From: Salinisphaera aquimarina
GTDB lineage: Bacteria > Pseudomonadota > Gammaproteobacteria > Nevskiales > Salinisphaeraceae
Length of the DNA stretch: 64,000 nucleotides
Assembly: GCF_042643355.1 (NCBI RefSeq)
Contig: NZ_JBHRSS010000003.1
Location: 620,001 to 684,000, forward strand
Direction: 5' to 3'
Each line of letters starts with the position of its first letter. The stretch's first letter is position 1. Positions 25,802-33,755 of the stretch are shown piece after piece. The notes under the pieces were generated by a model. That model was given only the letters and a program-made list of their open reading frames with translations. It did not search any database and was not told where the DNA came from. The position numbers and the translations under genes are program-made.

Positions 25802-25835
25802 GCCACTTATATTTGGGCAAGCAAATATAAGTGGC
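25802..25835. repeat. perfect 13-bp hairpin at the end of the dispersed repeat
   Basis: GCCACTTATATTT and AAATATAAGTGGC around the loop GGGCAAGC. The loop is the most conserved part among the three copies. Confidence 0.8.
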
Positions 25836-25991
25836 TCGCACATCAGTGCGAAACCCCAAGTCGTTTCGACTGGATAAGGAGTACCAATCACTCAGCAATC
25901 GGCTCACCGAGAATGACTGACGCCCGGAGCTCGCCGAGTTTGAGAAATGACCAGAAAGGCGTTTCGTCCGAGCGCCTTGCGACAAGCGAAT

Positions 25992-26351
25992 CTAGTGCCA
26001 GAGCTGGTCGCGCGAGGCACCGGCTTTTTCCAGGCGGCCGAGATATTCGGCCCAGTTCTTCTCGTAGTCGTCGCCGAGTTCGCGCAGGCCTTCCCAGGAG
26101 AAGATGCCGGTGTTGTGGCCGTCGTCGAAGTGCAGCTGGATGGCGTAGTTGCCGACCGGCTCGATCTGGGTCACGCCGACGTCGCGCTTGCCGGTGACCA
26201 ATTCCATGGGGCCGCCATGGCCACGCACTTCCGCCGACGGGCTGTAGACGCGCAGGTATTCCAGCGGCAGCTTGTAGGTGGCGCCGTCCGGGTATTCGAC
26301 TTCCAGGATCTTGGATTTCTGGTGCAGGGTGATGTCTGTAGGTGCGTCCAT
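25992..26351 (-). CDS. DUF971 domain protein
   Basis: 119-aa protein consisting of one DUF971 domain (the N-terminal fold of gamma-butyrobetaine hydroxylases, found alone in many proteobacteria). Recognisable features: an early strand VEYPDGATYKLP, LEYLRVYSPSAEVRGHG, the basic VTGKRDV, and HFDDGHNTGIFSWEGLREL. Stand-alone members usually sit near hslVU or genes of iron-sulfur and metal metabolism; their role is unknown, perhaps as an adaptor. It follows hslU on the same strand but behind a strong terminator, so it probably has its own promoter; AAGGA precedes the ATG. Confidence 0.88.
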   Translation of the reverse strand: MDAPTDITLHQKSKILEVEYPDGATYKLPLEYLRVYSPSAEVRGHGGPMELVTGKRDVGVTQIEPVGNYAIQLHFDDGHNTGIFSWEGLRELGDDYEKNWAEYLGRLEKAGASRDQLWH

Positions 26352-26370
26352 TGGGAATCCTTGCGGGCAT

Positions 26371-26405
26371 AAAAAAGCCGGGACGCGATGGTATCGCGAC
26401 CCGGC
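26371..26405 (-). terminator. Rho-independent terminator after hslU
   Basis: On the minus strand a 13-bp stem (GCCGGG and CGCGAT paired with ATCGCG and CCCGGC, one mismatch) with a 3-base loop is followed directly by TTTTTT, 25 bases beyond the hslU stop. Confidence 0.85.
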
Positions 26406-26429
26406 CCGAGCGGAGAACCGACCTGTCGA

Positions 26430-27842
26430 CTACAAAATATACCGCGACAGGTCTTCGTCTGCAGCCAGGTCCTTGAGCTTGCCGTCGACGTAGGCCGAAT
26501 CGATCTTGAGCGTTTCGCCGGCCTTGTCCGGGGCTTCGAAGGAAATTTCCTCCATCAGCCGCTCCATGACGGTGTGCAGGCGACGCGCGCCGATGTTCTC
26601 GGTGCCTTCGTTGACCTTGAACGCCATCTCGGCGATCCGGTCGACGCCGTCGGCGGTGAACTCGACGGTCACGCCTTCGACATTCATCAGTTCGCTGTAC
26701 TGCTCGGTGAGCGAGCAGTGCGGCTCGGTCAGGATGCGCACGAAGTCGTTGGCCTTGAGCGCATCGAGTTCGACCCGGATCGGCAGGCGGCCCTGCAGTT
26801 CCGGAATCAGGTCCGACGGCTTGGCCACGTGGAACGCGCCCGAGGCGATGAACAGGATGTGGTCGGTGCGCACCATGCCGTACTTGGTGGAGATGGTGGA
26901 ACCTTCGACCAGCGGCAGCAGGTCGCGCTGCACGCCTTCGCGGGAGACGTCGCCGCCCGAGCCGCCACCGGCGTCCGAGCGTTTGCAGACCTTGTCGATC
27001 TCGTCGATGAAGACGATGCCGCCGTTTTCCACTTCGTGGATGGCCTGGGTCTTGATCTGTTCCTCGTCGACCAGCTTGGCGGCTTCCTCGTCCACCAGCA
27101 GGCGATAGGCGTCCTTGATCTTGATCTTCTTGCGCTTGGTCTTGTCGTTGCCGCCCATGTTCTGGAACATGGATTGGAGCTGATTGGTCATCTCCTCCAT
27201 GCCGGGCGGCGCCATGATTTCCACACCCTTCTGCGACTGGCGCAGGTCCAGCTCGACTTCCTTGTCGTCGAGCTTACCTTCACGCAGGCGCTTGCGGAAC
27301 ACCTGCCGGGTGGCGGTGGATTCGGTGGCCTGCTGATCGGATTGGGCGGCTTCGTCCCAGTTCTTCGGGCGCGGCAGCAGCGCGTCGAGCACACGCTCTT
27401 CGGCGGCGTCCTCGGCCTTGACGCGGACCTCGGTCTTGGCGGCTTCGCGCGTCATCTTGATGCCGACTTCCACCAGATCGCGGATGATCGAGTCCACTTC
27501 GCGGCCGACATAACCGACCTCGGTGAACTTGGTCGCCTCGATCTTGATGAACGGGGCATTGGCGAGTTTCGCCAGACGCCGGGCAATCTCGGTCTTGCCG
27601 ACGCCGGTGGGGCCGATCATGAGGATGTTCTTGGGCGTGATCTCGCCGCGGATGGCTTCATCCAGCTGCATGCGCCGCCAGCGGTTGCGCAGCGCAATCG
27701 CGACGGCCCGCTTGGCATCGGCCTGGCCGATGATGTGGCGGTCCAGTTCGGTGACGATCTCGCGCGGCGTCATCTCGTGCCTGGGCAACGCCTTGGCTTG
27801 CTGCGCGTCGGCGGTCAGGGTTTCGGGAGCTGTATCAGGCAT
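26430..27842 (-). CDS. hslU: HslU, ATPase subunit of the HslVU protease
   Basis: AAA+ unfoldase of 470 aa that feeds proteins to HslV in the cytoplasm. Walker A is GPTGVGKT at residues 77-84, Walker B is IVFIDEID in the second half, with a long I-domain between (about residues 115-245) rich in Lys, Glu and Arg. The sensor region GRLPIRVEL and the C-terminal tail LSRYIL, which docks into HslV, are intact. The start at 27842 overlaps the hslV stop by 8 bases, so the two are co-translated; longer readings beginning at 28028 lie within hslV and are rejected. Confidence 0.96.
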   Translation of the reverse strand: MPDTAPETLTADAQQAKALPRHEMTPREIVTELDRHIIGQADAKRAVAIALRNRWRRMQLDEAIRGEITPKNILMIGPTGVGKTEIARRLAKLANAPFIKIEATKFTEVGYVGREVDSIIRDLVEVGIKMTREAAKTEVRVKAEDAAEERVLDALLPRPKNWDEAAQSDQQATESTATRQVFRKRLREGKLDDKEVELDLRQSQKGVEIMAPPGMEEMTNQLQSMFQNMGGNDKTKRKKIKIKDAYRLLVDEEAAKLVDEEQIKTQAIHEVENGGIVFIDEIDKVCKRSDAGGGSGGDVSREGVQRDLLPLVEGSTISTKYGMVRTDHILFIASGAFHVAKPSDLIPELQGRLPIRVELDALKANDFVRILTEPHCSLTEQYSELMNVEGVTVEFTADGVDRIAEMAFKVNEGTENIGARRLHTVMERLMEEISFEAPDKAGETLKIDSAYVDGKLKDLAADEDLSRYIL

Positions 27843-28386
27843 TGTCCAGCACCTCGACGGTGATGTGGTGGTTGGTATAGATGCAGGTGTCGGCCGCGAT
27901 ATGCATCGCTTTCTCGGCAATGCTGGGCGCGTCCAGATCGGTGTTTTCGGTGAGCGCACGGCCGGCCGCCAGTGCGAACGAGCCGCCGGAACCGATCGCC
28001 ATGCAGGCGAATTCCGGCTCCATGACATCGCCGTTGCCGGAGATCATCAGGGTGGCGTTCTCGTCGGCAACCAGCAGCAGCGCTTCCAGACGGCGCAGCG
28101 CACGGTCGGTGCGCCAGTCCTTGGCCATGTCGACCGCGGCTTTGACGAGTTGGCCGTTGTGCTGCTGCAGCTTGCCCTCGAAACGCTCGAACAGCGTGAA
28201 GGCATCGGCGGTGCCGCCGGCAAAGCCCGCGAGCACCTTGTCTTCGTAGAGCCGGCGCACCTTGCGCGCATTGCCCTTGAACATGGTGTCGCCCATGGAG
28301 ACCTGGCCGTCGCCGGCCAAGGCCACTTTGCCGTTGTGGCGCACCGCCAGAATGGTTGTGCCGTCGAATTGTTTCAAAGCGTTCAC
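27835..28386 (-). CDS. hslV: HslV, peptidase subunit of the HslVU protease
   Basis: Threonine peptidase of 183 aa forming a two-ring dodecamer. The active Thr is in GTTILAVRHNGK; it lies at about residue 10 behind the leader MNALKQFDG, so unlike in E. coli (Met-Thr-Thr) a short propeptide must be removed. Conserved VALAGDGQVSMGDT, DKVLAGFAGGTADAFTL and SGNGDVMEP follow. Co-transcribed with hslU; a heat-shock-type promoter lies just upstream. Confidence 0.96.
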   Translation of the reverse strand: MNALKQFDGTTILAVRHNGKVALAGDGQVSMGDTMFKGNARKVRRLYEDKVLAGFAGGTADAFTLFERFEGKLQQHNGQLVKAAVDMAKDWRTDRALRRLEALLLVADENATLMISGNGDVMEPEFACMAIGSGGSFALAAGRALTENTDLDAPSIAEKAMHIAADTCIYTNHHITVEVLDNA

Positions 28387-28410
28387 TCGCGTTGACGTCG
28401 ATCTGTCACG

Positions 28411-28439
28411 AGTTGGGGCCGCGTGATCGGCGATTCAAG
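28411..28439 (-). promoter_or_regulatory. sigma-32 (heat-shock) promoter of hslVU
   Basis: On the minus strand CTTGAA and CCCCAACT separated by 15 bases, ending 25 bases before the hslV start codon. This fits the RpoH consensus (CTTGAA, 11-16 bases, CCCCATNT), and hslVU is RpoH-controlled in E. coli. Confidence 0.7.
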
Positions 28440-28470
28440 CGAGCCGCCCCGGCCGCCATTCGGCTGGCGT

Positions 28471-29394
28471 TCAGGCGCGCTCGTCGTCCGGGGCCTGTCC
28501 GGTCAGGCGTGCGCGCGGATGGGCGGCATCGTAAACCTTGGCCAGATGGGCGAAATCCAGATGCGTGTAGATCTGGGTGGTGGTGATATGGGCATGCCCA
28601 AGCAGTTCCTGCACCGCGCGCAGATCGGAGCTGGATTCGAGCACATGGGTCGCGAACGAGTGCCGCAGTTTATGCGGATGCAGGTGCACCGGCAGGCCAT
28701 GGCGGCGTGCCCAGGCATCCATGCGCGCAGCCACGCTGGAGCGCGAGATACGCGTGCCGCGCTGCGAGACGAACAACGCGTTTTCGCCGGCCGTTGCCCA
28801 GCGTACGCGCACCGCCAACCAGCGTTCGAGCGCGGCGAGCGCGCGCGAACCCACCGGGACCGTGCGCTGGCGCGAGCCCTTGCCGAGCACGCGCGCTTCG
28901 CCGCCGGCGAGATCCACATCGTGCGCGTCCATGCCGATGACTTCGGCCAGCCGCAGCCCGGCGGAATAGAACAGTTCCAGCAGCGCGTGGTCGCGGATAT
29001 GTATATCCGTTTCCGGCACCACGTCGAGCATGGCGGCGAGATCGTCGACATCGACGGTCTCCGGCAGCTTGGCGGCACGCTTGGGCGCGCGGACGTCCAC
29101 CGCGGGGTTGGTGCGCGCCAGCCCTTCGCGCATCTGCCAGGCATAGAAACTGCGCAGGGTCGACGCCAGCCGGGCGAGGCTTGCGGGCTTGAGGCCGCCG
29201 CGATGGCGGGCGGCGAGCAGGTCCCGCACGTCGGCCGGGGTGACGCGGACCCAGTCGTCGATGCCGCGCTCGCCCAGCCAGGCGGCGGCGGCGGCGAGAT
29301 CGCGCGCATAGGCGCTGCGCGTATGCACGGACGCGCGACGCTCGTGCGCCAGATGACCGATGAACGCGTCGACGCGCGCGGCGAGATCGCTCAT
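28471..29394 (-). CDS. xerC: tyrosine recombinase XerC
   Basis: 307-aa site-specific recombinase that resolves chromosome dimers at dif with XerD. N-terminal core-binding SAM-like domain (about 1-90) and catalytic domain with the full set: Arg in SAGLRLAEV, Lys in LGKGSRQRTVP, HxxR in HKLRHSFATH, His in LLGHAHITTTQ and the nucleophile in TQIYTHLD. Length and the neighbouring DUF484 and dapF genes identify the chromosomal XerC rather than an integron or phage integrase. It starts 19 bases after the DUF484 stop. Confidence 0.95.
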   Translation of the reverse strand: MSDLAARVDAFIGHLAHERRASVHTRSAYARDLAAAAAWLGERGIDDWVRVTPADVRDLLAARHRGGLKPASLARLASTLRSFYAWQMREGLARTNPAVDVRAPKRAAKLPETVDVDDLAAMLDVVPETDIHIRDHALLELFYSAGLRLAEVIGMDAHDVDLAGGEARVLGKGSRQRTVPVGSRALAALERWLAVRVRWATAGENALFVSQRGTRISRSSVAARMDAWARRHGLPVHLHPHKLRHSFATHVLESSSDLRAVQELLGHAHITTTQIYTHLDFAHLAKVYDAAHPRARLTGQAPDDERA

Positions 29395-29413
29395 GGCGCG
29401 ACCGACGGCGCGC

Positions 29414-30130
29414 CTAGGACAGCGCTTCGTCGCCCAGCAGACGGCGCAGCGCGGCGGTGACCAGCTCGCCCATCAGTTCCAGGAACAGCGTGCCGGCATC
29501 GGGCACGAAGCGGCCGGGGTTGCGGCTGGCCAGCACGAGCGTGCCGTGTACGCCGTGCACCCCCAGCGGAATCATGGCGGCGCTGGACAGCGCCGGCACG
29601 TCGTGGGTGCGGGTGGCGAAAAGGGCTTCGGACTGCTCGTCGCTGAGCGGGCCGCAGATCGGCTTGCCGCGGCGAAAGACGTTGGTCAGCGCGCGCCCGG
29701 CGTCGCTGTTGTGATCGATCAGGTGAATTTCACCGTCGGCGATCGTATCGGTGCCTTCCAGACCGACATAGATATGATCCACGTCGAGGTGCTGTTGCAG
29801 GCAGTAGGCGAGCTCCGGCACCAGTTCGGCGGCGGATTCGGCCGCCACCAGGACCTTGGCCAGGCGGTTGAGCTGCACCACGCGCTGCTCATTGCCGCGC
29901 GCGGTCTCGATCAATTCGTTGAAGCGCGACTGCAACTGGCGGTTGCTGGCGCGCAGCGCCGTGACCTGGCGCTCGATCAGCGATACCGCGGTACCGCTGT
30001 CGTGGCGCGCGTCCAGCGCTTCGAGTACCGCCGGGTGGCGGCGCAGGAAATCCGGATGGGCTTCGAGATAGACCGCGACGTCGGCCTCGTCGAGCTCAGT
30101 GTTCGGCGTCTGTTTTTCGGCTTCGTTCAT
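29414..30130 (-). CDS. DUF484 (GAF-like) protein
   Basis: 238-aa DUF484 protein, usually found between dapF and xerC in Gammaproteobacteria (YigA in E. coli). N-terminal helical part VAVYLEAHPDFLRRHPAVL, a coiled-coil (LIERQVTALRASNRQLQSRF), and a C-terminal GAF-like domain (HLDVDHIYVGLEG to the end). No enzymatic motif is visible; function is unknown in the family. Probably translated from the dapF-xerC transcript, 95 bases after dapF. Confidence 0.9.
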   Translation of the reverse strand: MNEAEKQTPNTELDEADVAVYLEAHPDFLRRHPAVLEALDARHDSGTAVSLIERQVTALRASNRQLQSRFNELIETARGNEQRVVQLNRLAKVLVAAESAAELVPELAYCLQQHLDVDHIYVGLEGTDTIADGEIHLIDHNSDAGRALTNVFRRGKPICGPLSDEQSEALFATRTHDVPALSSAAMIPLGVHGVHGTLVLASRNPGRFVPDAGTLFLELMGELVTAALRRLLGDEALS

Positions 30131-30225
30131 TGCGAACCATCTTCGGTGGCGTCAGGGAGCACCGGAGTGCGTCATACCGGCACCCGGTGCGGCACGGGCA
30201 CGCATGGCGACCCTCGTGACCATAG

Positions 30226-31068
30226 TCAAGACAATACCAGCTTGCCGTCGAATACGCGCTCGGCAGGCCCGGATAAATACACAAACTCGTCGCGGCCGGC
30301 CCAATCCACTTCCAGGCGCCCGCCCGGCAGATCCACGCGTACATGCGCATCGAGATCGCCGGCCTCGATGCCGGCGATTGCGGCGGCCGCGGCCCCACTA
30401 CCACAGGCCAGCGTCTCGCCGGCGCCGCGCTCGTATACGCGCAGGCGCACATGATCACGAGCGACGACCTGCATGAAACCGACGTTGACCCGCTGCACGA
30501 ACGCCGGATGCGCTTCCAGCGCCGGGCCGATCAGGCCGACCTCGGCTGTCTCTACATCCTTTACGCGCAAAACCGCGTGCGGGTTGCCGACCGCGAGTGC
30601 TGCAAACGTCAACGGCCGGCCGGCGACGTTCTTGAGACGATAGCTGCGCGCCTGGTTGAAGCCGGTCAGCGGAATCCGTGCCGGCTCGAACGCCGGGATG
30701 GCCAACGCCACGCGATAGCGATGGGCGGCGGCGTCGAGGGTCTCGATCGTCATCTGGCCATCGAAGACGTCGACCGTGATCAGGGTCTTGTCGGTAAGCC
30801 CCTGCTCGCGCACATAGCGCGCGAAACAACGTGCGCCGTTGCCACACTGGCCGGATTCGCTGCCATCGGAGTTGAGAATACGGTAACCGAAATCGGCATT
30901 GGCGCGGCGCGGCGGATCGACGATCAGGATCTGATCGCAGCCGACCCCGAAATGCCGATCCGCCAGCGCGCGGGCCGCATGCACGTCGAGTGCGATGGGC
31001 GTGCGGGTGCCGTCGAGGACCACGAAATCGTTGCCCAGGCCGTGCATCTTGGTGAATGAAAGCGCCAT
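30226..31068 (-). CDS. dapF: diaminopimelate epimerase
   Basis: 280-aa PLP-independent racemase converting LL- to meso-diaminopimelate, for lysine and peptidoglycan synthesis. Both catalytic cysteines are present: C75 in QCGNGARC and the second in ACGSGAAAA near residue 220. The N-terminus FTKMHGLGNDFVV is canonical, fixing the start at 31068 rather than 31116. It begins 10 bases after the copper-chaperone stop. Confidence 0.95.
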   Translation of the reverse strand: MALSFTKMHGLGNDFVVLDGTRTPIALDVHAARALADRHFGVGCDQILIVDPPRRANADFGYRILNSDGSESGQCGNGARCFARYVREQGLTDKTLITVDVFDGQMTIETLDAAAHRYRVALAIPAFEPARIPLTGFNQARSYRLKNVAGRPLTFAALAVGNPHAVLRVKDVETAEVGLIGPALEAHPAFVQRVNVGFMQVVARDHVRLRVYERGAGETLACGSGAAAAAIAGIEAGDLDAHVRVDLPGGRLEVDWAGRDEFVYLSGPAERVFDGKLVLS

Positions 31069-31078
31069 GCTCGACCGC

Positions 31079-31681
31079 TCAGTTCGCGGTGGCGGCGTCT
31101 TCTGCCGCTGCGGCACCGGCTTCGTCGGAAGCCGCGTCGCTGCTGCCGTCTTCGCCGTGATCCATGCCTTTCATATCCTTCATGGAGGCATCGTCCTGAC
31201 TCTGCATGCCCGGCTCCTGCGCACGCACGGTGGCGGCGACGGGGAGCTCTGCGCTCTGAGCGCCACAGGAGAGAATCAGCTCGACCTGATCGCCGGCGGC
31301 ATAGGCCTGGCTGGGGGTGAACAGCATGACGTGACGGCCGCCCGGCTTGAAGTCCACGGTTTCGCCGGCCGGCACGGTGACTCTCTCCAGCGGCTGCATG
31401 CTGGCCTGGCCGTCGTCGTTGACCACGGTTTCATGCATCTCGGCGCGATCGAACTGGCTGCTGCTCACGCCGTTGACCACCACGCGGGTATCGCCGTCAT
31501 TGGCGAGCGAGAAATAAGCGCCCATCACCCGGGCGCCCTGGGGCGCGACGCGCACCCACGGATCATTCACCTGGAGAGCGCCGCAATCCGGCGCTTCGGT
31601 CTCGCTGCAGGCCGCCAAACCGAGCGACATCACGCCCGCAGCCATCAGGACAGCGACGTTTCGAGATAATTTCTGCTGCAT
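31079..31681 (-). CDS. PCu(A)C-type copper chaperone lipoprotein
   Basis: 200-aa periplasmic copper chaperone anchored by a lipid: lipobox LGLAAC places Cys25 at the modified position. The DUF461/PCu(A)C fold follows (DPWVRVAPQGARVMGAYF) with the copper ligands EMHETV, a downstream Met (SMQPL) and, 21 residues further, GGRHVML, the H-x11-M-x21-HxM style site. A C-terminal Met/His/Asp-rich tail (MKDMKGMDHGED) may bind more metal. Family members deliver Cu(I) to cytochrome oxidase CuA. It lies first in the dapF-xerC transcript, divergent from merC. Confidence 0.88.
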   Translation of the reverse strand: MQQKLSRNVAVLMAAGVMSLGLAACSETEAPDCGALQVNDPWVRVAPQGARVMGAYFSLANDGDTRVVVNGVSSSQFDRAEMHETVVNDDGQASMQPLERVTVPAGETVDFKPGGRHVMLFTPSQAYAAGDQVELILSCGAQSAELPVAATVRAQEPGMQSQDDASMKDMKGMDHGEDGSSDAASDEAGAAAAEDAATAN

Positions 31682-31703
31682 TGTCTCCCACTCCCAGGAA
31701 AAT

Positions 31704-31716
31704 GTTATATATTAAC
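31704..31716. promoter_or_regulatory. Zur-like box between copper chaperone and merC
   Basis: GTTATATATTAAC (GTTA-N5-TAAC) in the 60-bp divergent gap, preceded by AAT. It resembles half or core of the proteobacterial Zur/Fur operator (GTTATA-N-TATAAC). A zur gene lies downstream of merC. Confidence 0.45.
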
Positions 31717-31741
31717 GCTTCGGCCCAGACCCACTCGTATC

Positions 31742-32197
31742 GTGCGCTCGGATTCATCTTCCAATTTTACCGGCAAACTGGATAAAACCGCAGTCGCGCT
31801 GTCGGGATTGTGCCTTGTGCACTGTCTGCTGCTACCGCTTTTCATTGCCGTGTTTCCCATCCTCGGCTTTACGGTGGTCAGCCACGAGACCTTTCATCAG
31901 CTGATCCTGCTGCTGGTGATCCCGACCACGGTGATCGCACTGGGCATGGGCTATCGCCGCCACCACAGCCGTGTCGTCGCGACGCTGGGGCTGGCGGGCG
32001 TCGCCGCGCTGGTGGTCGCCGCCTTTGCGGTACACGAGCTGGGCACCGAAGCACTGGAACGCGGGGTGACCGTCGCCGGCGGGCTGTTGCTGGCGGCCGC
32101 CCATCTGCGCAATTTCCGACTCACCCGTGCCGGCCACGACCATGGCCATCATCTCGCGACGGCGGCCATGCGCAAGCGTCCGGCCGGCGAGCCATGA
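31742..32197 (+). CDS. MerC domain membrane protein
   Basis: 151-aa inner-membrane protein with four hydrophobic segments. The MerC signature is a Cys pair in the first helix, SGLCLVHCLLLP, which in MerC of mercury-resistance operons binds Hg(II); chromosomal MerC proteins of this kind are common near zur and are thought to handle zinc or another soft metal. A His-rich C-terminal stretch (AGHDHGHHLA) supports metal binding. Start is a GTG at 31742. It is 52 bases upstream of zur and likely co-transcribed with it. No other mer genes are nearby. Confidence 0.85.
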   Translation: MRSDSSSNFTGKLDKTAVALSGLCLVHCLLLPLFIAVFPILGFTVVSHETFHQLILLLVIPTTVIALGMGYRRHHSRVVATLGLAGVAALVVAAFAVHELGTEALERGVTVAGGLLLAAAHLRNFRLTRAGHDHGHHLATAAMRKRPAGEP

Positions 32198-32249
32198 ATA
32201 CCCTATAAATAAGCCATAATAGCGGCTGAATCTCGAGGCGCTGCATGCC

Positions 32250-32750
32250 ATGAGCCCTACTGCCCGCAATCCCATCTTCAACGCCCACGGGCACAATCAC
32301 GACGCCTGCATCGCGGACGCGCTCGAGCGCGCCGACACGCGCTGCGCCGAGCGCGGCCTGCGGCTGACTGCCATCCGCCGGCGGGTGCTCGAGCTGATCT
32401 GGGAAAATCACCGGCCGACCAAGGCCTACGATCTGCTCGACGCGATCAGCGCCGAGCGCGGCAACGCGGCGCCGCCGACCGTCTACCGGGCGCTGGATTT
32501 TCTGCTCGACGCCGGGCTCGTGCACAAGATCGAATCTCTGAATGCCTTCATCGGCTGCGACGCCGGCCATGCCAGCGGATATCCGAAGTTCCTGATCTGT
32601 CGCGACTGCGAGCGCGTGGCCGAGATCGCCAGCGGCGAGATCGACGCGGCCATTGCCGCCGAGGCCAGCCGCGCCGGTTTCTCCATCGACCACGAGACCA
32701 TCGAGGTCGGTGGCGTGTGCGAGGCCTGCGCACTGCAACGCGAACACTAA
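32250..32750 (+). CDS. zur: Zur, zinc-responsive Fur-family repressor
   Basis: 166-aa Fur-family repressor. The central block PPTVYRALDFLLDAGLVHKIES is diagnostic for Zur rather than Fur (quoted untrimmed ends may vary). Structural zinc ligands occur as CRDC and CEAC. The N-terminus NAHGHNHDACI is His-rich, as in many Zur proteins. Represses zinc uptake and mobilisation genes when zinc is sufficient; the Zur-like box before merC suggests autoregulation of the merC-zur unit. No znuABC genes are in the window. Confidence 0.88.
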   Translation: MSPTARNPIFNAHGHNHDACIADALERADTRCAERGLRLTAIRRRVLELIWENHRPTKAYDLLDAISAERGNAAPPTVYRALDFLLDAGLVHKIESLNAFIGCDAGHASGYPKFLICRDCERVAEIASGEIDAAIAAEASRAGFSIDHETIEVGGVCEACALQREH

Positions 32751-32766
32751 GGCCCGTTGCCGTTTC
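32751..32766 (+). repeat. solitary MITE terminal sequence
   Basis: GGCCCGTTGCCGTTTC, starting at the base after the zur stop codon, matches the end of the 53917-54209 element (GGCCTGTTGCCGTTTC, 15 of 16). The partner end and interior are missing, so it is a solo end or a decayed copy. Confidence 0.5.
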
Positions 32767-32767
32767 A

Positions 32768-32807
32768 CAAGGCACCGCCTTGCGTGCGACGGCAGCAGAA
32801 CCTGCCG
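32768..32807. other. two small hairpins downstream of zur
   Basis: CAAGGC-ACC-GCCTTG and CGGCAG-N6-CTGCCG in close succession. No T-run follows, so they are not clear terminators; they may be part of the decayed mobile element. Confidence 0.4.
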
Positions 32808-32856
32808 CCCTGCGCGACCGCCTGTTACCAATACCTGTGAATAGTTGCGACTAATG

Positions 32857-32868
32857 GGGGATAACCCC
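32857..32868. promoter_or_regulatory. dyad in the leader of the liv operon
   Basis: GGGG-ATAA-CCCC, 134 bases before the livG-type start. Possible operator or leader hairpin. Confidence 0.3.
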
Positions 32869-33002
32869 TGACCCGGCCGCCGTCTAGACTGACTGCGCGT
32901 GCCTGATCGGGTGCGCCGAGGGGCCACACGCAAAGATTTTAATATGGCGCAGGACGACGAAACTTCGACGCGCAGAACCCGACTGCGAACGGCATACGGC
33001 CG

Positions 33003-33755
33003 ATGAGCGATGCGATTCTGCAGGCGCGAGGGCTGAGCAAGAAATTTGCCGGCTTCACCGCGGTCGACAACATGGACCTCGACGTCGAGCGGGGCAGCAT
33101 CCATGCCCTGATCGGCCCGAACGGGGCCGGCAAGACCACCGTGTTCAACATGTTGACGCGTTTCATCGCGTCCACGTCCGGCTCGATCGTCTACGACGGC
33201 ACCGACATCACCCGGCATTCGCCGACCGCGGTCGCCAACCGCGGCATGGTCCGTTCGTTCCAGATCTCGGCAATATTCCCGCATCTGAGCGTGCTGGATA
33301 ACGTGCGCGTGGCCCTGCAGCAGCATCTGGGCCTGTCCTATCACTTCTGGCGTTCCTCCAGGGTGCTGGAGTCGCTCAACGACCGCGCCATGGCGCTGCT
33401 CGAGGAAGTGGGCCTGGCCGAGTTCGCCGATGTGATCAGCGTGGAACTGGCCTATGGCCGCAAGCGCGCCCTGGAGATCGCCACCACGCTGGCGCTCGAT
33501 CCGCGCCTGATGCTGCTCGACGAACCGACCCAGGGCATGAGTTCGGAGGACGTCGGCAAGGTAACGGCCCTGATCCAGCAGGTGTCGGCCAAACGCACCA
33601 TTCTCATGGTCGAACACAACCTGAAGGTGGTCGAGTCGCTCGCCGACAAGATCACGGTGCTCAACCGCGGCGAGATCCTGGCCGAAGGCCCGTACGCCGA
33701 GGTGTCACGCGATCCGGCCGTCAGACAGGCCTATATGGGAACCGAGGATGTCTGA
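33003..33755 (+). CDS. livG: branched-chain amino acid-type ABC transporter ATPase LivG
   Basis: 250-aa ATP-binding subunit. Walker A GPNGAGKTT near residue 40, Q-loop in VRSFQISAIFPHLS, a degenerate signature ELAYGRKRALEIA, Walker B LMLLDEPTQGM, and the H-loop VEHNLKVV. The long insert after the Q-loop and the GPYAEVSRDPAVRQAYMG C-terminus are characteristic of LivG. First of five genes arranged livG-livF-livK-livH-livM; its stop overlaps the livF start by 8 bases. Confidence 0.9.
   Translation: MSDAILQARGLSKKFAGFTAVDNMDLDVERGSIHALIGPNGAGKTTVFNMLTRFIASTSGSIVYDGTDITRHSPTAVANRGMVRSFQISAIFPHLSVLDNVRVALQQHLGLSYHFWRSSRVLESLNDRAMALLEEVGLAEFADVISVELAYGRKRALEIATTLALDPRLMLLDEPTQGMSSEDVGKVTALIQQVSAKRTILMVEHNLKVVESLADKITVLNRGEILAEGPYAEVSRDPAVRQAYMGTEDV

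Larger units (their letters stand above)
25395..25860 (+). repeat. dispersed hairpin-rich repeat, copy A (longest)
   Basis: Non-coding element of roughly 465 bp that shares blocks with 37760-38045 and, for its right end, with 12203-12262. In order: an inverted-repeat head around 25406-25442 (TTGCTT ... AAGCAA), the block GACACCCGGG, a GC-rich middle, a large hairpin (25667-25742), a block ending AGGGTGCC, and a perfect 13-bp hairpin (25802-25835) followed by CTCGC and GCGAAACCCC. Arg/Pro/Cys-rich open frames cross it in several frames but change with every copy, so it is not protein-coding. Confidence 0.7.
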
